From Climacium dendroides (lineage: Eukaryota; Streptophyta; Bryopsida; Hypnales; Climaciaceae), in NCBI GenBank assembly GCA_950106755.1, contig OX467090.1, positions 11,407,489 to 11,471,488 on the forward strand: a stretch of DNA of 64,000 nt, given 5' to 3'. Shown piece by piece: positions 35,131-48,020 of the stretch (position 1 is the stretch's first letter; each line of letters opens with the position of its first letter). The translations under genes were made by a program, and so were the position numbers. The notes beneath the pieces were generated by a model. The model was not told the DNA's origin, made no database searches, and saw nothing but the letters and a program-made list of their open reading frames with translations.

Positions 35131-36390
35131 ATATCGTTTTGCGTTCATGTAAAGCCTCTTTATGCTTTGGGACACAAAAAATCACACAATAAAGAAAGAA
35201 TATTTTTCCATGCTTAGAAACTTTCAAATTAGCAATTGTGTCAAAAACATCGTCCTTTGATAACTTCTTGCACCGTGCAATCACGGTCACTTTGGTGTTT
35301 GTGGACACAAACCAATCATCAAGGAAAACGTTGGCTTAGACAAGATTGCACAATTCTAATCAACTTTTTCTAAAGACACATATGAAGGACATTTTTTAAT
35401 TTTTGGGTAATCACATTTCTTTGCTTTTTATGAAAATGGATAAGATTTTTTATTTGTACTTTTGATCAATTTAATATAATAAATCATTGGTATGCAATTT
35501 GAGTGATTAAAAATTCAAAAGTTTTTTTAATATTTTATTTTATTTTTTGCGATTGTTGGACTAAATATATCATAAATCATTCTAGGAAAAATAGAGACTC
35601 ATATAAAAGTAGCAATTTCATTGGTATTTCATAGGACAATTGTTTTAGTTGATAAAATAAATAAATATTTTTCTTTCAATTCCTATCAATAGTGTCCTAT
35701 AGCTTCATATAAGGTGAATCAACCTATTACGACCACCTTCTCAATTTTGCCCTCATGTACTCATAAGGTACATTTCAAAGGGGAAATGTACACCACACAA
35801 ACATGAGGGCGGAATTAAAGAAGGATAATGGTAATGGGCATCTTACATGAGGTTAAAAACAATTGAAAACACTCACTGGGTTCAAGTGTCCAGATCTTCC
35901 AAAAAAGAGAATGAAACAAATTAAATGGAATGAAAGGCAAAACATCACTTTTCTGATTATAAAACTTAATTTATTTATTTTTTGGGTTGAGCAGATTCAA
36001 ACCCCTCCCCCAAGTCCCCAACCCTTTATTTTCCACCTCACCATTTTCATTTATAATTGCTCATTAATTTGCATTTATAGTTTTTGGCTGGTTATTTATG
36101 TTTTTTCCTTTTAAAAGTATTTGAAACCCTCTCAACATGGGGGGTTGTTTATTGGTCCTAGCCACAGGCATAAATTGGCAGGCAGTTCTGGCAAGATTTT
36201 CAGTCAGTCAGTCAGTTGCAGACAAAATTTCATTTCTAATTTCATGACCACAGTATTTTCTAGTGAACATTTTCTAATTTAGAATTTCAATCATACTACA
36301 GTAGTGTGCCCTATGTCAACATTGCCATAGTCAAAATAAAAGTAAAAGTAATTTTCTGATTTTTGAATTCATTAAACTTCAAACTTCAAT
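35131..36390. other. AT-rich intergenic stretch with a small palindrome
   Basis: Gene-free. Around 35726-35850 lies an imperfect inverted repeat: 'ttctcaattttgccctcatgt' faces 'acatgagggcggaatt', and 'ggtacatttc' faces 'gaaatgtacacc'. It may be a small foldback element. The rest shows nothing I can name. Confidence 0.45.
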
Positions 36391-36399
36391 ATCTTTCAC

Positions 36400-37480
36400 A
36401 TGAAATAAAGCCCATGCATCTCTCTAAAGGTCCAAACACTTTTTTTTTGACATCATAGCAATTTTGGGCAGCTTACTATGAATGGAATTTTTATTTTAAT
36501 CTTTTGAAAATTTCTCAAAACATGTGCATGAGGAGTAGCTTTAAGGCACAACAATTTTCATAACTTTTGACTACATGGTTAAAAAGTTATTGCATGATAT
36601 GTAATTTTCAACATTTTGAAAGCAGCTTGGACAACCCAAAAAACTTCTTTGAAAATTATTATTTTCTAAAATAAAAATTTGAAATTGATTCTTTAGATTT
36701 ATATATAAGTAGGAAGCTTTGAATCATTCTATTTCAATTAATGAGGTGAAAGTTATGAGGAGTTTTACTTTGTGGGTAGATATGGTGTTGAGAGATTCCA
36801 TCATTAGAAGGGATTTGAGGCCTTTAGAAGGCCGTGAGTTATCATGGCGTGGAACTCGCTACAGTTGCATTGCAATATTGACAAAGCGGCGATAGCGTAG
36901 CTAGTTGATGTGGTTGTGACCCGGCCATGTCAGTTTTTGAAAAAAATCATTCATTCATTCTAAGAACTAAATTTTTATTTTATTTTATTTTTAAATTTTT
37001 TTCCCTGACGGCTGGCTGTTCCTTTGTTGTGGGGGAACAACAAGGAAACATGCTTGAAACGGCCCTCTACAGGCCTCAAATCCCATCTAATGACTTTCAT
37101 CTCATCAATCAAAATGCAAACTAAAACTCCTCATAACTTTCATCTCATCAATCAAAATGGAATGATTCAAAACTTTCTACTTATATATAAGTCTAGAGAA
37201 CCAATTTCAAATTTTTATTTCTTAAAAAAGTGATTTTTGAAGAAGTTTTTTGGGCTGCCCAAGTTGCCCGCCAAATGTTGAAAATTACATATCATGCAAT
37301 AACTTTTTAACCATGTAGTCAAAAGTTATGGAAAATTGTTGGGACTTGAAGCTCCTCGAGCAAATATTGTATGAAATTTTCAAAGGAGAAAAAAAATTCC
37401 GTTCATAGTGAACTGCCTGAAATCGTTATGATGCCAAAAAAAATGGTGTTTGAATCTTTAGGGGTTAAACAACCATTAGA
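36400..37480. repeat. Large inverted repeat made of family D arms
   Basis: The left arm is about 36400-36860 and the right arm about 37050-37480. Facing words include 'ttgactacatggttaaaaag' with 'ctttttaaccatgtagtcaa', and 'gaatcattctatttcaatta' with 'atcaaaatggaatgattc'. The central 190 bp contain 'tagcgtagctagttg' and 'gacccggccatgtca', which recur in inverse orientation at about 56790-56870. Non-coding. Confidence 0.65.
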
Positions 37481-38765
37481 ATCATTGAAGCACCCAACAA
37501 TGTAAGATAAGGTGGACACTACCCAATACCACCATTTACCCAATTCCGTCACCTACAGATTCCTCATTGACCCATCTATTACCACAATCTTATTAATTCT
37601 TCATCATGATGGCAATGTACTTGGGGAGCAGACACATTAGCCCATGCTTCAACAATGATTCAATAAGGGTTTACTCACAGTTTAACATTTTAGCTTTGAA
37701 AAATCACAAAAAAAATTCAATTCTTGTCGGAATGTCTTCATTCTTTTTGCAATTGACTTCTCTCAAACAATTCAATCTCTAAAAATATGAGAGCTAACAA
37801 ATAGCTTTTCCAAAGTACCTAAATAGCAAATCTATACCTTAAATTTGGCTATTTGTTTTGTTTTGTTTGTCACGTTGAGATCTCTTAGACCATATGTTCC
37901 CTGGTCATGTGCTTGGTACCGTCAAAAAGCCCTCGGCAAGGAGGGGTGCATAGTCTCGGGTTCATGACATTCATACATACGGGGTGAAAGTTATTGAATT
38001 TTGAAGTTTTTATGAACTAAAAAATTAGAAAATTACTTTTACTTCTGTTTAGACTGTGCCAACAACACATGGCACTCCAGTCTGTGTGATGATAATGGAG
38101 AGTTCTACCTTACTTCCACTTTCGTAAATTTCAAATTTAATAATTGACGTCAACATAACATATAGGGAATCCGTAAATGTTCGATCCAATTGGGCCTACC
38201 CTACCCTACCCTAAACCTGCCCAGGTCGTCATATACTACGCATCATTCATGTGTTTACTGTTTCAGACTCAATGGCTCTCCTTTCCAGATCAGGTTGGTT
38301 CGAGATTGAAAAGGTCAGAGTGGAAATGAGTAATGATTCATGTTGATATGCATTGGCCGTGAATGGGCGGTCGGGTTGATGGGAATGTGCAGATCGAATT
38401 CATGGCCCCCCGGGGGCGGCGCGGGGCTCCCAGACCTGTGAAAAAAGAGGGGCCCAAAAAAAAGGGTAAACAGCCTGGGACAAACTGAACTTTCTCCCCT
38501 TTCCAGAGGCATGATGGTTTCATTTGTTATTAGTGCGCCTTTCATGACAAAATAACAAAATAACAAGTAAAAGTAATTTAAAAAAAATTTGAACAAAAAA
38601 CAACTCAAAAACCTCATAACTTTCACCTTGTAGGTTCAAATGCCATGAAACAAAGCCCATGCACTCCTCCTTGTAGAGGGCTTTCTGACGGTACCAAGAA
38701 CACAACTGGGAGATGCACGGTTCGGGAGATCTCAATGTAATAAACAAACAAACAAATAGACTAAC
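37481..38765. repeat. Intergenic block with family E repeats in inverted orientation
   Basis: A family E copy in direct orientation (37860-38060: 'ttgagatctc', 'gtgcttggtaccgtcaaaaa', 'ggaggggtgcat') faces an inverted copy (38550-38765: 'gcactcctcc', 'ctgacggtaccaag', 'gagatctcaatg'). Between them, about 38340-38530 is a GC-rich patch of unknown origin. No gene is supported. Confidence 0.5.
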
Positions 38766-41700
38766 TTAATGGGTAGAGATAGAAGTTACAATGAGTGGCA
38801 GCAGGTGGGGAACACAAATGAATTGATTGGATTTCAAACTACTGCATTCCGGTATTTTTTTCTGAAGGATCCTTCAAACTTATCAGGTTTGAATCATTCC
38901 TATACGTATTCTATGATTGGATTCAAATGTATGGATGGCACACCTTGGATCGATGCACCTGCACCTAGTTGCTGTGGCTTTTCTGGAATTTGTTTCAATC
39001 CAGGCTTCACTTTTGAAATGGATCCTGCATCATGATGAGCAAGTATCATTTGGCATATTGTACTGCAAGGTAAGTTAGTAGTTGCAACAATGACCTAATT
39101 GCTACACCAATAGGATGATACTCATATTTTAAAATCAAACAATGAGTTGAGCTCTTTAAATGTGTCATAATAAGATCAGTAAACAACGAGTTTATGAGGT
39201 TTAGGTCTTTGTCCCTTGCTGCACTGGCTTGCTTTTTGAGAAAAACCTCTTCAAACTTTCTTCAGTGTAGATTTTATTAATGCAAAGCCAACTTGCTTTT
39301 TTAAGTGTAGAGCCAACAAACTTTGAATAGGCTGTTTCAGCACCAATCAATTTATGCATCACATAACAATTGGCTTGAACATATGAAAATGCTGACAACA
39401 TGGTATAAGATCAAATTACCATTTGACTCAAAACTGTAGCTCATATCATTTCACCAAGATTAGTTGACAATCAGAGTTTCCTGTAGTCAAGATGGTTATA
39501 GTTTTACACGCTTGAGCTGGACCCTCAAAACTCATGTGTACTGACTCTACCCATAACATTTGTGGGTAAAGCTGTTTCAACTCTTTCCTCTCACACATGC
39601 AACAAAACTCACATGTCTGGCAATGTGAAGCAGCTTTTTTGGTTTTTTGGGAATGTGAGTACCTTACATGCATTTCTGTTTGTCCATTGCGCCGCCCATC
39701 AGATCCCAATGACCTTTTAAATCCAACATCCAAGGGCAAAAAACAGGTGAAATGGCAGCACAAGATGACAGACAACTAGAACTGGCTGTGAAGGCATTCA
39801 TTAGCATCCAAAATAAATGGGGTTCCACATGTTGCTGATCAATCTCAAATAATCACTTCACATCTCTAATTTGCTGGAGAAATGTAGACACACAGTCCAC
39901 ATTCCACAAAAGAGTTTTGAAAACTATCGTGTGAAAACTCCAAAGGATGAAACAGAGATATATAGAATGGAGAGCTTACAAACATGTCAAAGACAGTAAC
40001 GAGCTGGAGGGTTTTCTAATCAACGATTGAAGAGAGAAATTAGTGAATCAACTCCCTAGCCCATGAGACCTCAAATATTCCGGTGAAGTCACAGCCTGAC
40101 AAGCGGTGTTGTCACGCACAAAAACTGATACAGAGCTACAGGCACGATATACTCTGACTAGGTCAAATTCCTGGAATGTTCGATTCGACTCTCACCAAGA
40201 GGCAACTCGGTATTAATCTGCAGTAGATAAACGCAGAGGTGCTCAAACTTCGTCTACAAGTGGTTAATATTGGTAAGCCAAGTTGGAATGGGTTATAGTC
40301 CTGGCCACGTGAGCAGGATGAATTATTCTGCACCATTCGCCTGGCCACTTACGAATCTCCATCCTGCCGATAAGTCCAAGGAAGGTCCGTTCCATTCATG
40401 TGGGACCATTGGGGCACGCAGTCTTAGGTCCAACCTTGCTACACATGCCTTAATTCTTCCAAGGACATGGGAATGTTGAATGGATCTACTGACAAGTGCT
40501 CTGCTAACAATCAGAAGAAATATTCGCGTTGAAGCAGATACCTATTAATCATGTCTTGATTTAAACCCAACTCATGCGACAAGATCTTTCACAGTACTCG
40601 TAGAAGGCCCCTTTTTTTGTCAGTATACGATTGATACCAGCTGTGGAGGAGATGCCAATGCTTATTTTGTAACCTCTTGAAAGTGGAAACGTCGTGCACA
40701 TCGAAGTTTGAGACTTGATGCCATCTCACCGCTGCCCCAAAAAACACTGTGCGCAGAAGAACATTAATTTAAACTTCAGTTCGCTCCTCACCACCACGTA
40801 GGGACATGAAGTTGTAGCAACATGTGCGCCAGCACTCTATTCCCGGGTTTAGAGTGAGGTCATCACTACACTGCTACCGTGGTTGACTGCACCACCCGCA
40901 TCTAGGAAAACAGGTAGAAAACAAGCCGTTAATCACAAGAATCTCAACCCAAATGAAAATAAAAAACTTTATCGTTTTTGAAAGCCTTTTTCCCCTCATC
41001 ATCGCTTATAGAGATGGAGTTTTTCATATTTTTCCTGCAATGTGCTATTCCTATAACCACAGTATCGCATGTCACAATTTTACTAAACATAAGAAGTAAA
41101 TGTATAAGAATGATGGACCTCAACATGCTACTATTGATTTTAATTCAAGGCCTTGGAACTTTTTGACTTTGATACCCCTATTTCTGTGACCACATGTTTA
41201 CAATCCTACCATACATAAAGGGTCCCAACATGCCATTATTACTTTTAGAATACGACTTCTTTCCATTCAGCTGCACAGTGTTGAACGAATCCAATGCACA
41301 CCATTGTTTAAGCTCTCCCCAGGTAGAAGTTCCATACATTCAAAACCCCAAACATGTGAGCGATTTGGACATTCAGTGACCCTAGGAGAATCTAACTTTG
41401 ACTCTCCAAGCAAAACTTGTGAACTAAGTTACAACGCTCCTCCTGGAAATTTGGAAGTGAGACTGGGAAATCTTCCACTATTGTACAATAATGAAGAGAA
41501 CCGTTAGAAGTGGTTAACATGCACTATCTAGAACGGTTCACGTGAAATGGGTCTTTCCATCATCATTGTTATTTCAACCCTGTCTTGAATATATGTAGAT
41601 ATCACATATTCTCCCAGCCAGTGGAATCTGCGTCAACTGACACTAACGTAAAGTAACTAGCTTTCCACTGAAACAATTGTAATGACATACTGCTGTCCAA

Positions 41701-42769
41701 AGCCTGAACCTATCACTCCGTCCTTTCCTGATTGCAGGTCCTTGTTGGGATGTTCCTTCAACAGATGTTTCCAAAAGAACAACCACAGGCCCATCCTTTG
41801 CTAAAACCCATGTCACATACACTTTCACTCAAAACTAGGTACAAAGAGGACACTAGAATAGCACACAATAACTCCAAAACAGCACGGAATTCAGCTGGGT
41901 CCAGCAATGGACGGCAATCCATCGCTAAACCAAGATGGCAAGCGATGGCTGAATACTGGTACTCTAGGGTCAAACCAGCACTTCATGCAGTCATACCAGT
42001 TATTACAAGTTCTAGATTTCATTCTCTAATTCTATACTCTCATCACCTGGTATTTTATATACGTTTTAGAAAGAAAGATAGAAGGAAAGAAGAAAATTAA
42101 TAAATTTAAGAATCGCTTTGTCTCCGAGAACACGTGATTATCGAACCAGTATTATCTACGACAATGAAAAGCAAGATTTAGAACTAGATTCAGTTCAATG
42201 TGCTCAAATGAACAGATGATGAAATAATTGGGAAACAGAGTATAGACAACGAATAATTACAAACAGACCAAAAAATATTAAACTTTGTTCCATGTCCCTA
42301 ATCAACATGGAGGCTTAGGAACTGACAAGCATTCGTGTATCTCAAAACTAGATTCGGACAAACCTGAATCATGCAACAAAGGAAAATTGACAACACAAAT
42401 ACTTGAGATGAACAAAAACCTTAATTATTCCGTCGAAAACGGTACAGCAATATCAGCCTACTAGAACAATGTAAGTGCAAATACCAAATTCCCTATAAAT
42501 TATTCTATAGAGTATCATAAAATAAATGCCACGAGGTACTGAATTACAAAATCGCAATAAATCCATCTCTGCACTCCAAAACCTCCGTTGAAAACATCTA
42601 AACGAAATGCTTGCTTGGTGTATGGTTCCTGACTGGAATCGACATTGGCAAACCCGAAGAAAGGGTCCTGTTGATCAAAGACCTAAAATATGGTGGTGGG
42701 TGACCTCCACTCAAGAGAGAGTTTTCATTCAGACCTCCGCTACCCGGGACCTCGACACTTGAAGACCCT
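38766..42769. other. Low-repeat intergenic region, no gene supported
   Basis: The sequence is less repetitive than its surroundings. Open frames include an 88-codon plus frame at 38769-39035 (contains CCGFSGICFNPGFTFE) and a minus frame at 39775-39446 (contains CQTCEFCCMCERKELKQLYP) that faintly resembles a retrotransposon integrase zinc-binding region. A minus frame at 42795-42598 reads plausibly (LNENSLLSGGHPPPYF) but has no recognised family. None has support beyond an open frame. Confidence 0.3.
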
Positions 42770-43810
42770 TGTATGAGGAACTTCGCCTTCAACATTTACA
42801 GGGATAAGTGCTGGTCAGGAGACTCCGCCCTCTGAAATGTACACCACTGGTACATCCTCTCCATAGAACATTCACGGGGGTCTCCTGCGCAGCACTCTTC
42901 CCCATTTACTAATTTAAACCTAATTGAACAACTCTGCGTAACCGATCTTTTACAATAACCTAGACGAAAATCCTACCATAGGATAACATTTACGGAAACA
43001 TTGGAAGGACTTAAGAGAGTTGTACAAAGATTGGCTTGTAAGTGCCAGAGGAACTTCACCTTCAACATTTATCGATCTAAACTACATTGGAAAACCTTGT
43101 GGAGCTGATCATTTACAAAAACCTAGAAGAAAACCCTAACATAGAATAGAAATTCCATTAAGACGATAACGACTTCGACAGTAGTATCAATATTACATCC
43201 GAACGCGTTCCTCTTTCTCCAGTACATTCTTAATCCTGCTTCGCGCTAATATCAGTGACGCGAAGAACTATAAGAGAAGCCTCGAGCACTTACTGCCAAT
43301 GCGCGGCTCCCCCGAAGAGGAGAGATACCGCCAAACCCTAACACAAATACAATTCCGATAGGAATTAAAGAGACTTCGTGAAATGTACCAAGATTTCAGG
43401 TCGAATAAGCTCCTCTTTTCTCTTACTTGGGCATCATCTTAACATCCACCTTGCTAAGCACGGTGATGCCCATTACAATAAAAGAAGCCCCGAGCATCCA
43501 CTGCCAATGCGCGGCTTCACCGAAGAGGAGAGACAACACCAAACACTAACACGAAATAACAATTCCGAGAGGAATTACAAGGACTTAGAGCAATGGACCA
43601 AGATTACCAATGCGCGGCGGAGAGACACCGTCGAACCCAAACATAAAATAACAATTCCGGGAGAGATTATCAAGACTTACGAAATCTACAAAGATTTCCA
43701 ATGCGCGGCTTCTCCAAACCACCGTCAAACCCTAACATAAAATAACAATTCCGGGACGGATTAAAAGGACTCAGAGAAATGTACCAGGATTTTAAGGCCG
43801 AATAAGCTCC
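42770..43810. repeat. Decayed tandem copies of the 3' end of the TMEM42-like gene
   Basis: Several shortened direct copies trail the gene at 43820-44179. 'ccaatgcgcggc' recurs near 43296, 43504, 43598 and 43698 (gene version 'ccactgcgcgtc' near 43899). 'caattccg' recurs near 43349, 43559, 43649 and 43749. 'aaccctaac' recurs near 43130, 43334 and 43727. 'ttcgaataagctcctctt'-type leader words occur near 43400 and 43798. Older copies of the flank (caacatttac, 42790 and 43066) extend further out. Copies nearest the gene include its last codons; outer copies are mostly 3' flank. Confidence 0.7.
43423..43540 (-). pseudogene. Truncated copy of the C-terminus of the TMEM42-like protein
   Basis: A minus-strand frame of about 38 codons stops at 43423-43425 and repeats the last helix of the neighbouring gene: HWQWMLGASFIVMGITVLSK here, against QWQWGLGASLIVMGITVLSK in the gene. 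It lacks the first three helices and any start codon of its own. A more decayed copy at about 43240-43330 carries a stop in the same place (AAHWQ then TAA). These could serve as alternative last exons only if a splice donor inside the intact gene were used; I see no strong evidence for that. Confidence 0.65.
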
Positions 43811-43819
43811 TCTTCTCTC

Positions 43820-44179
43820 TTACTCCAGCTTCCCTTTAACATCCGCCTTGCTAAGCACCGTGATGCCCATGACAATAAGAGAAGCCCCGAGTCCCCACTG
43901 CCACTGCGCGTCTTCCCCGAAGACGAGGAACCCGACCACCCCCGAGAGCAGGAAATTGACCGCGAAGTTGAACACGGTGGCTTGCAGCGACGGCAGGCAC
44001 GTCAAGCTGCGCACGTACAGCGTCCACATCGCCACATTGCAAGCCACCACGGCGCCGTAGCAGGCGAGTCGAAGCTCCCACCGCGCGTCCGGAGAGGCCA
44101 ATTTCGCGAACACGGCGGCCATAGCTGCCGCCGCGCCTGCAGCAGCGGCCAGCACTCTCCCGAGACCTTGATCCGCCAT
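43820..44179 (-). CDS. Small four-helix EmrE/EamA-like membrane protein, TMEM42-like
   Basis: A single-exon gene of 119 residues. Four hydrophobic segments are visible at about 6-28 (Ala-rich), 37-56 (CYGAVVACNVAMWTLYV), 65-88 (VFNFAVNFLLSGVVGFLVFG) and 94-110 (WGLGASLIVMGITVLS). The pattern AKLAS in helix 1, a MWTLYVRSL stretch after helix 2, and an FGE loop before helix 4 match the TMEM42 branch of the drug/metabolite transporter (EmrE-like) fold. Its transport role is unknown, and location in an internal or plasma membrane is inferred only. The gene is far more GC-rich than its surroundings. The start ATG at 44179 is the first in frame. Decayed copies of its 3' end lie directly downstream. 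TMEM234 is a less likely family match. Confidence 0.75.
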   Translation of the reverse strand: MADQGLGRVLAAAAGAAAAMAAVFAKLASPDARWELRLACYGAVVACNVAMWTLYVRSLTCLPSLQATVFNFAVNFLLSGVVGFLVFGEDAQWQWGLGASLIVMGITVLSKADVKGKLE

Positions 44180-46899
44180 ATGGTCAGGTCGTAACCTAAA
44201 GAAGGATCTTCGCCATAGCCAATGCCCAGACGCTGCAACTCCAAGTGCCAGTTCAAAAACAACTCACGTTTGAATAAATGATTTGCTTCGAATTCGAATT
44301 CTAGCTGGCGCCCAATTCTTGGCGGAGAGATGAAAACGGGCGGAGCTTTCAAGGCAGGCAGGGCGTGCAATGTTGTTTTCAATTTGCCAGAAATTCATCG
44401 GTTATGTTATTCATCCAAAAGTATGTACATTCATCCTACTTTGAAACGTTCGTGGGTGAATTGTGGCAATTTCATTCATTTAAAAATGGGGATTATTTTG
44501 CTTAGTATTTCAATTTTAAAATTTTAACATTCCAACTCTAGAAGGAATCACTACAAATGAGATATGTTACTTACTCCATGGCTACCATGGTATTGGTGTA
44601 TTGTTCATTTTATTGAATTCTTCAAAACTTTCAAATGTAGACAACTAAGACATAATCATTGTTTTTTTTGAGGGGGGACAAACTAGGTACATTTTACCAA
44701 CAAAAAATACCTAGCAAAATGCAATTGGTTGAAAAATAATCCCTAAATTAAGGCATGACAATTGTGAAGTTTAGGTTTAGGGTACCAAAGGTGCACTAGG
44801 AAATTACATAATGTAATGTAAGTGAGTACACGTGAAAGCACTTATGCATTTGTGTATGGTTCACAATACTAAAGTGCTTTGATTTTTGGCAAGTCTTATT
44901 TTTATATGAAATAATTAAATTGTCATTTCAATGTCATCACTGTAATACATTTCCAATACATTATAAATGCAATTTGGTATTCAATTTTGATAGACATTAG
45001 AATGATAATGAATATGCATCTAACAATTTTCTAAGGAACTATTGGATTTTCAAAAAATAAAAATCCTTTGCATTATAGAGCCATCTCCAAAATTGGATTT
45101 TTAAAGGCATCCAAGAACTCTTTAAAATACTACATTTTATCAACAGTTAAGAAGTTTTTGTAATAAATGATGATTTAATTTTTACTATTGATTTTTACTA
45201 TGAAATTTGTGTTTATTATAGTAAATTATACAAGTAAAATAAAGAACTCACTAGCCCTCCAAATCCAATGTCAAATTCTTCAATGGTGTTGATAAACTTT
45301 TTTTGACTAGTTTGGATGCTCACATATTGACAAAGCTCTTCACTCTTCAAGGGAGTTGAAAACATTTCTCTTTTTGGCATACAATGTATTCTTTGGGACA
45401 CAAAGATGTATTTGAAGGTTCTACCAATTTTGGAAATTTTAATTATCTCTTAGTCCACCTTAATCCCTAAAGAGAATGTACTATATTAGAAATTTAGTTT
45501 TATTTTGCAATAAAAATGTACAAGACCAAAGTTTTAGTATAGAAAATTGTTAGGTAAAGTCACATTTTTTTGACATGTGGTACAGATTTTCTAAATAGTA
45601 ATTTAATGCACATACATTTGCATATAGTAGGAGGGAACAAAAATTATATGTAATGGCATATAAGTGCCTCCCAATTGAGTGTCCTATATTTGAGTTATTC
45701 TTTTTTCACCTAATATACAGAAAATGCCTCATATAAGAGATGACATACTTCAAAGCATGACTATTGTTACACAAAGTGAGTTAGAATTTTTTGTATCTAG
45801 CAATATCTAATTGGTATATGGTTTAAGCAATTTCATAATATAGGAAATATTATAAGCCTATATAGTTGAAGCAGATGACCTTGACACAACTTTTGTAAGA
45901 CAACAACGACATTGCTCCTTGTTTTTGATTGGCTTCCACAAAATGGAACAAACTACTTAGGTTGGTGAAGGATGAAAGCAACCCATTGCTATAGTTAAAT
46001 AGCGAATGCGTCCTATTGAGAGAAGGGTGTTTTATAGTGCTCACAATAAACAATATAAAATTTCTGACCAATGTTGTAGGACCAACAAACTAGAGGGATC
46101 TTGATAAGGGCATTTAAAAAAATTTAATTTACATATGCAATAAAACTAAAATTTAATGTTCAATGTAGTAGCTTGCATTGGTTCTACTATATATTTTTAT
46201 CACAATATTTTTAATACCTAGAATGTAAGTTGTCACATGATGTGGTGTTTAGTATAGCAACGTATTCTTTAATGGACTAAAGTGATTTACGGCTAGCTTG
46301 TGTTATATTTTTAGTGAATCTTTAGTCATTGGGATCCCCATGTAGAGTTAAACCATTATTTTGGTAAACTAAGAAATGGGGTACTTAGGCAAAAAGGCTT
46401 TATTGATGTGACATTCTTGTTCAGTCAAGTTTTTCATATGTTTTCGGAAGAGTGATTTTTTGTTGTGATAGTTGTAGCTTTGGGGTTTTAACTCCTAAAG
46501 GATTTTGACTATGTTTTCACCAAAATTGCTCTAAAATTGCCATCTCTAGTACAAGTACCAAATTTTTGAAAAAAAATACATTTTTGGACACATGTAATTG
46601 GAGGATCTTATATTGCTTTAGTTTAAAAAGATGTGGAATAAATTTCAGAAATTTTCACAGTGTAGATTACAAGATATAAGTGTTTGAAGATCCAAAAATC
46701 ATTTTTTTGTCCTCGTTTTTGTCCCTGTGAAAAACCAGGCAACTGCACTTCACAAGGTCAGATCATTATGAAAAAATGTTCAAAATGGTGGTTATTCTTT
46801 GGATTTATTCTTCAAGGCAAGTTGGCTACATGCTTGAAAAATTTCAAATCATTTGGAATTGTACAACATATAGGAAAAAATAGAAAGTAGAAAGAAGTA
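44180..46899. other. Upstream region of the TMEM42-like gene and AT-rich intergenic DNA
   Basis: 44180-44400 is probably the promoter and 5' leader of the minus-strand gene. From about 44400 on the sequence is AT-rich with no supported gene, RNA or clear repeat structure. Confidence 0.4.
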
Positions 46900-48020
46900 G
46901 AAAATGATTCAAAATACTAAATTGTTAACAATTTATTTATGGAATTGAAAAATGTCAATCCCAATGGTTGTAATGTTGCGATAAACCATCTATGCCTAAT
47001 GTTTTTTTAATTTTTTTCTAAGAATATTAAAAATTGAGTTAAGTAAAGGACTTGAAAGTTTATTTTAGCCCCTAAATGTCTAGATTCTTCTCCAAAATTG
47101 ATGATTTGGAGACAATCATTATAAAGTGCTATTTGCAAGAATATTTTAGAAGTAATATGCAAAAGAAAGTTGTAGATTTCAAATTTTAGATTCCATCTAT
47201 ATGGTTAGATTCACCAATGCTATCACCAATATTTTTCTATAAATTTGGAAAGGAAAATTTCAAAATTCCTTTAAAATTTGATTACAGACAAAATATTATC
47301 ATTTTTTGAGCAAAACTGATTGGAATGGATTCAAAATGAGGTTCTCTTGACATGGTGATTTTTTGAAATTTTTGTGTTCTTTACATCTATGACCTCATTT
47401 TTTGAAACCTAGTTTTGAACTAGAGTCCATGCAATTTGACCACTTGTCACATTTCTGCATTTGTAATTTTAGAAAAAATTGTATTCTAGTAATACCAAAT
47501 TCAACTATTAGATAAGATAAGAACTTGATCAAGTATCACCAAAAATTAGGATGACTTTCATCCAAGCAGGAACGAGACAAAAACAAGAACTTCAATCTAT
47601 TCAATCCAAAAAATGGACGTTGGAGCGCTCCAAGGTTAGAGTATAGATTCCATAACTACCCACAACTAAAACTCCTCATAACTTTCATCTTATTTATCAA
47701 AATGGAATGATTCAAAGATTTCCACCCATACATAAATCTAAAGAACCAATTTCAAATTTTTATTTTTTTTAAAAGCAATTTTTAAAGAAGTTTTTTTTGC
47801 TATCCAGATTGCTCGCCAAATTTTGAAAATGACATATCATACAATAACTTTTTAACCATGTAGTCAAAAGTTATGAAATTGTTGGACCTTAAAGATACTC
47901 CTCGAGCACATGTTGTGTGAAAATTTCAATTAAAAAAAATTGAAAATTCCATTCATAGTAAGCTTCCCAAAATTGCTACGTTGCCCAAAACATTGTTTGG
48001 TCCTTTAGGGGTTAATCTTT
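46900..48020 (-). repeat. Family D repeat copy, inverse orientation
   Basis: 46900-47060 is the reverse of 15250-15435 ('gattcaaaatactaaattgt', 'ggaattgaaaaatg', 'caatcccaatggttg'). 47650-48020 matches the right arm at 37120-37480 ('aaactcctcataactttcat', 'aaaatggaatgattcaaa', 'taactttttaaccatgtagt'). A fairly complete, old, non-coding element of 1 kb or more. Confidence 0.55.

Noticed and set aside
36860..36930. Possible tRNA-derived SINE head (A-box-like tagctagttg, B-box-like ggttgtgaccc)
   Set aside because: The two boxes are too close together and each departs from consensus; no tRNA fold could be drawn.
39446..39775. Minus-strand frame resembling a retrotransposon integrase zinc-binding region
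   Set aside because: The Cys spacing only loosely fits, and no neighbouring reverse transcriptase, RNase H or LTR was seen.
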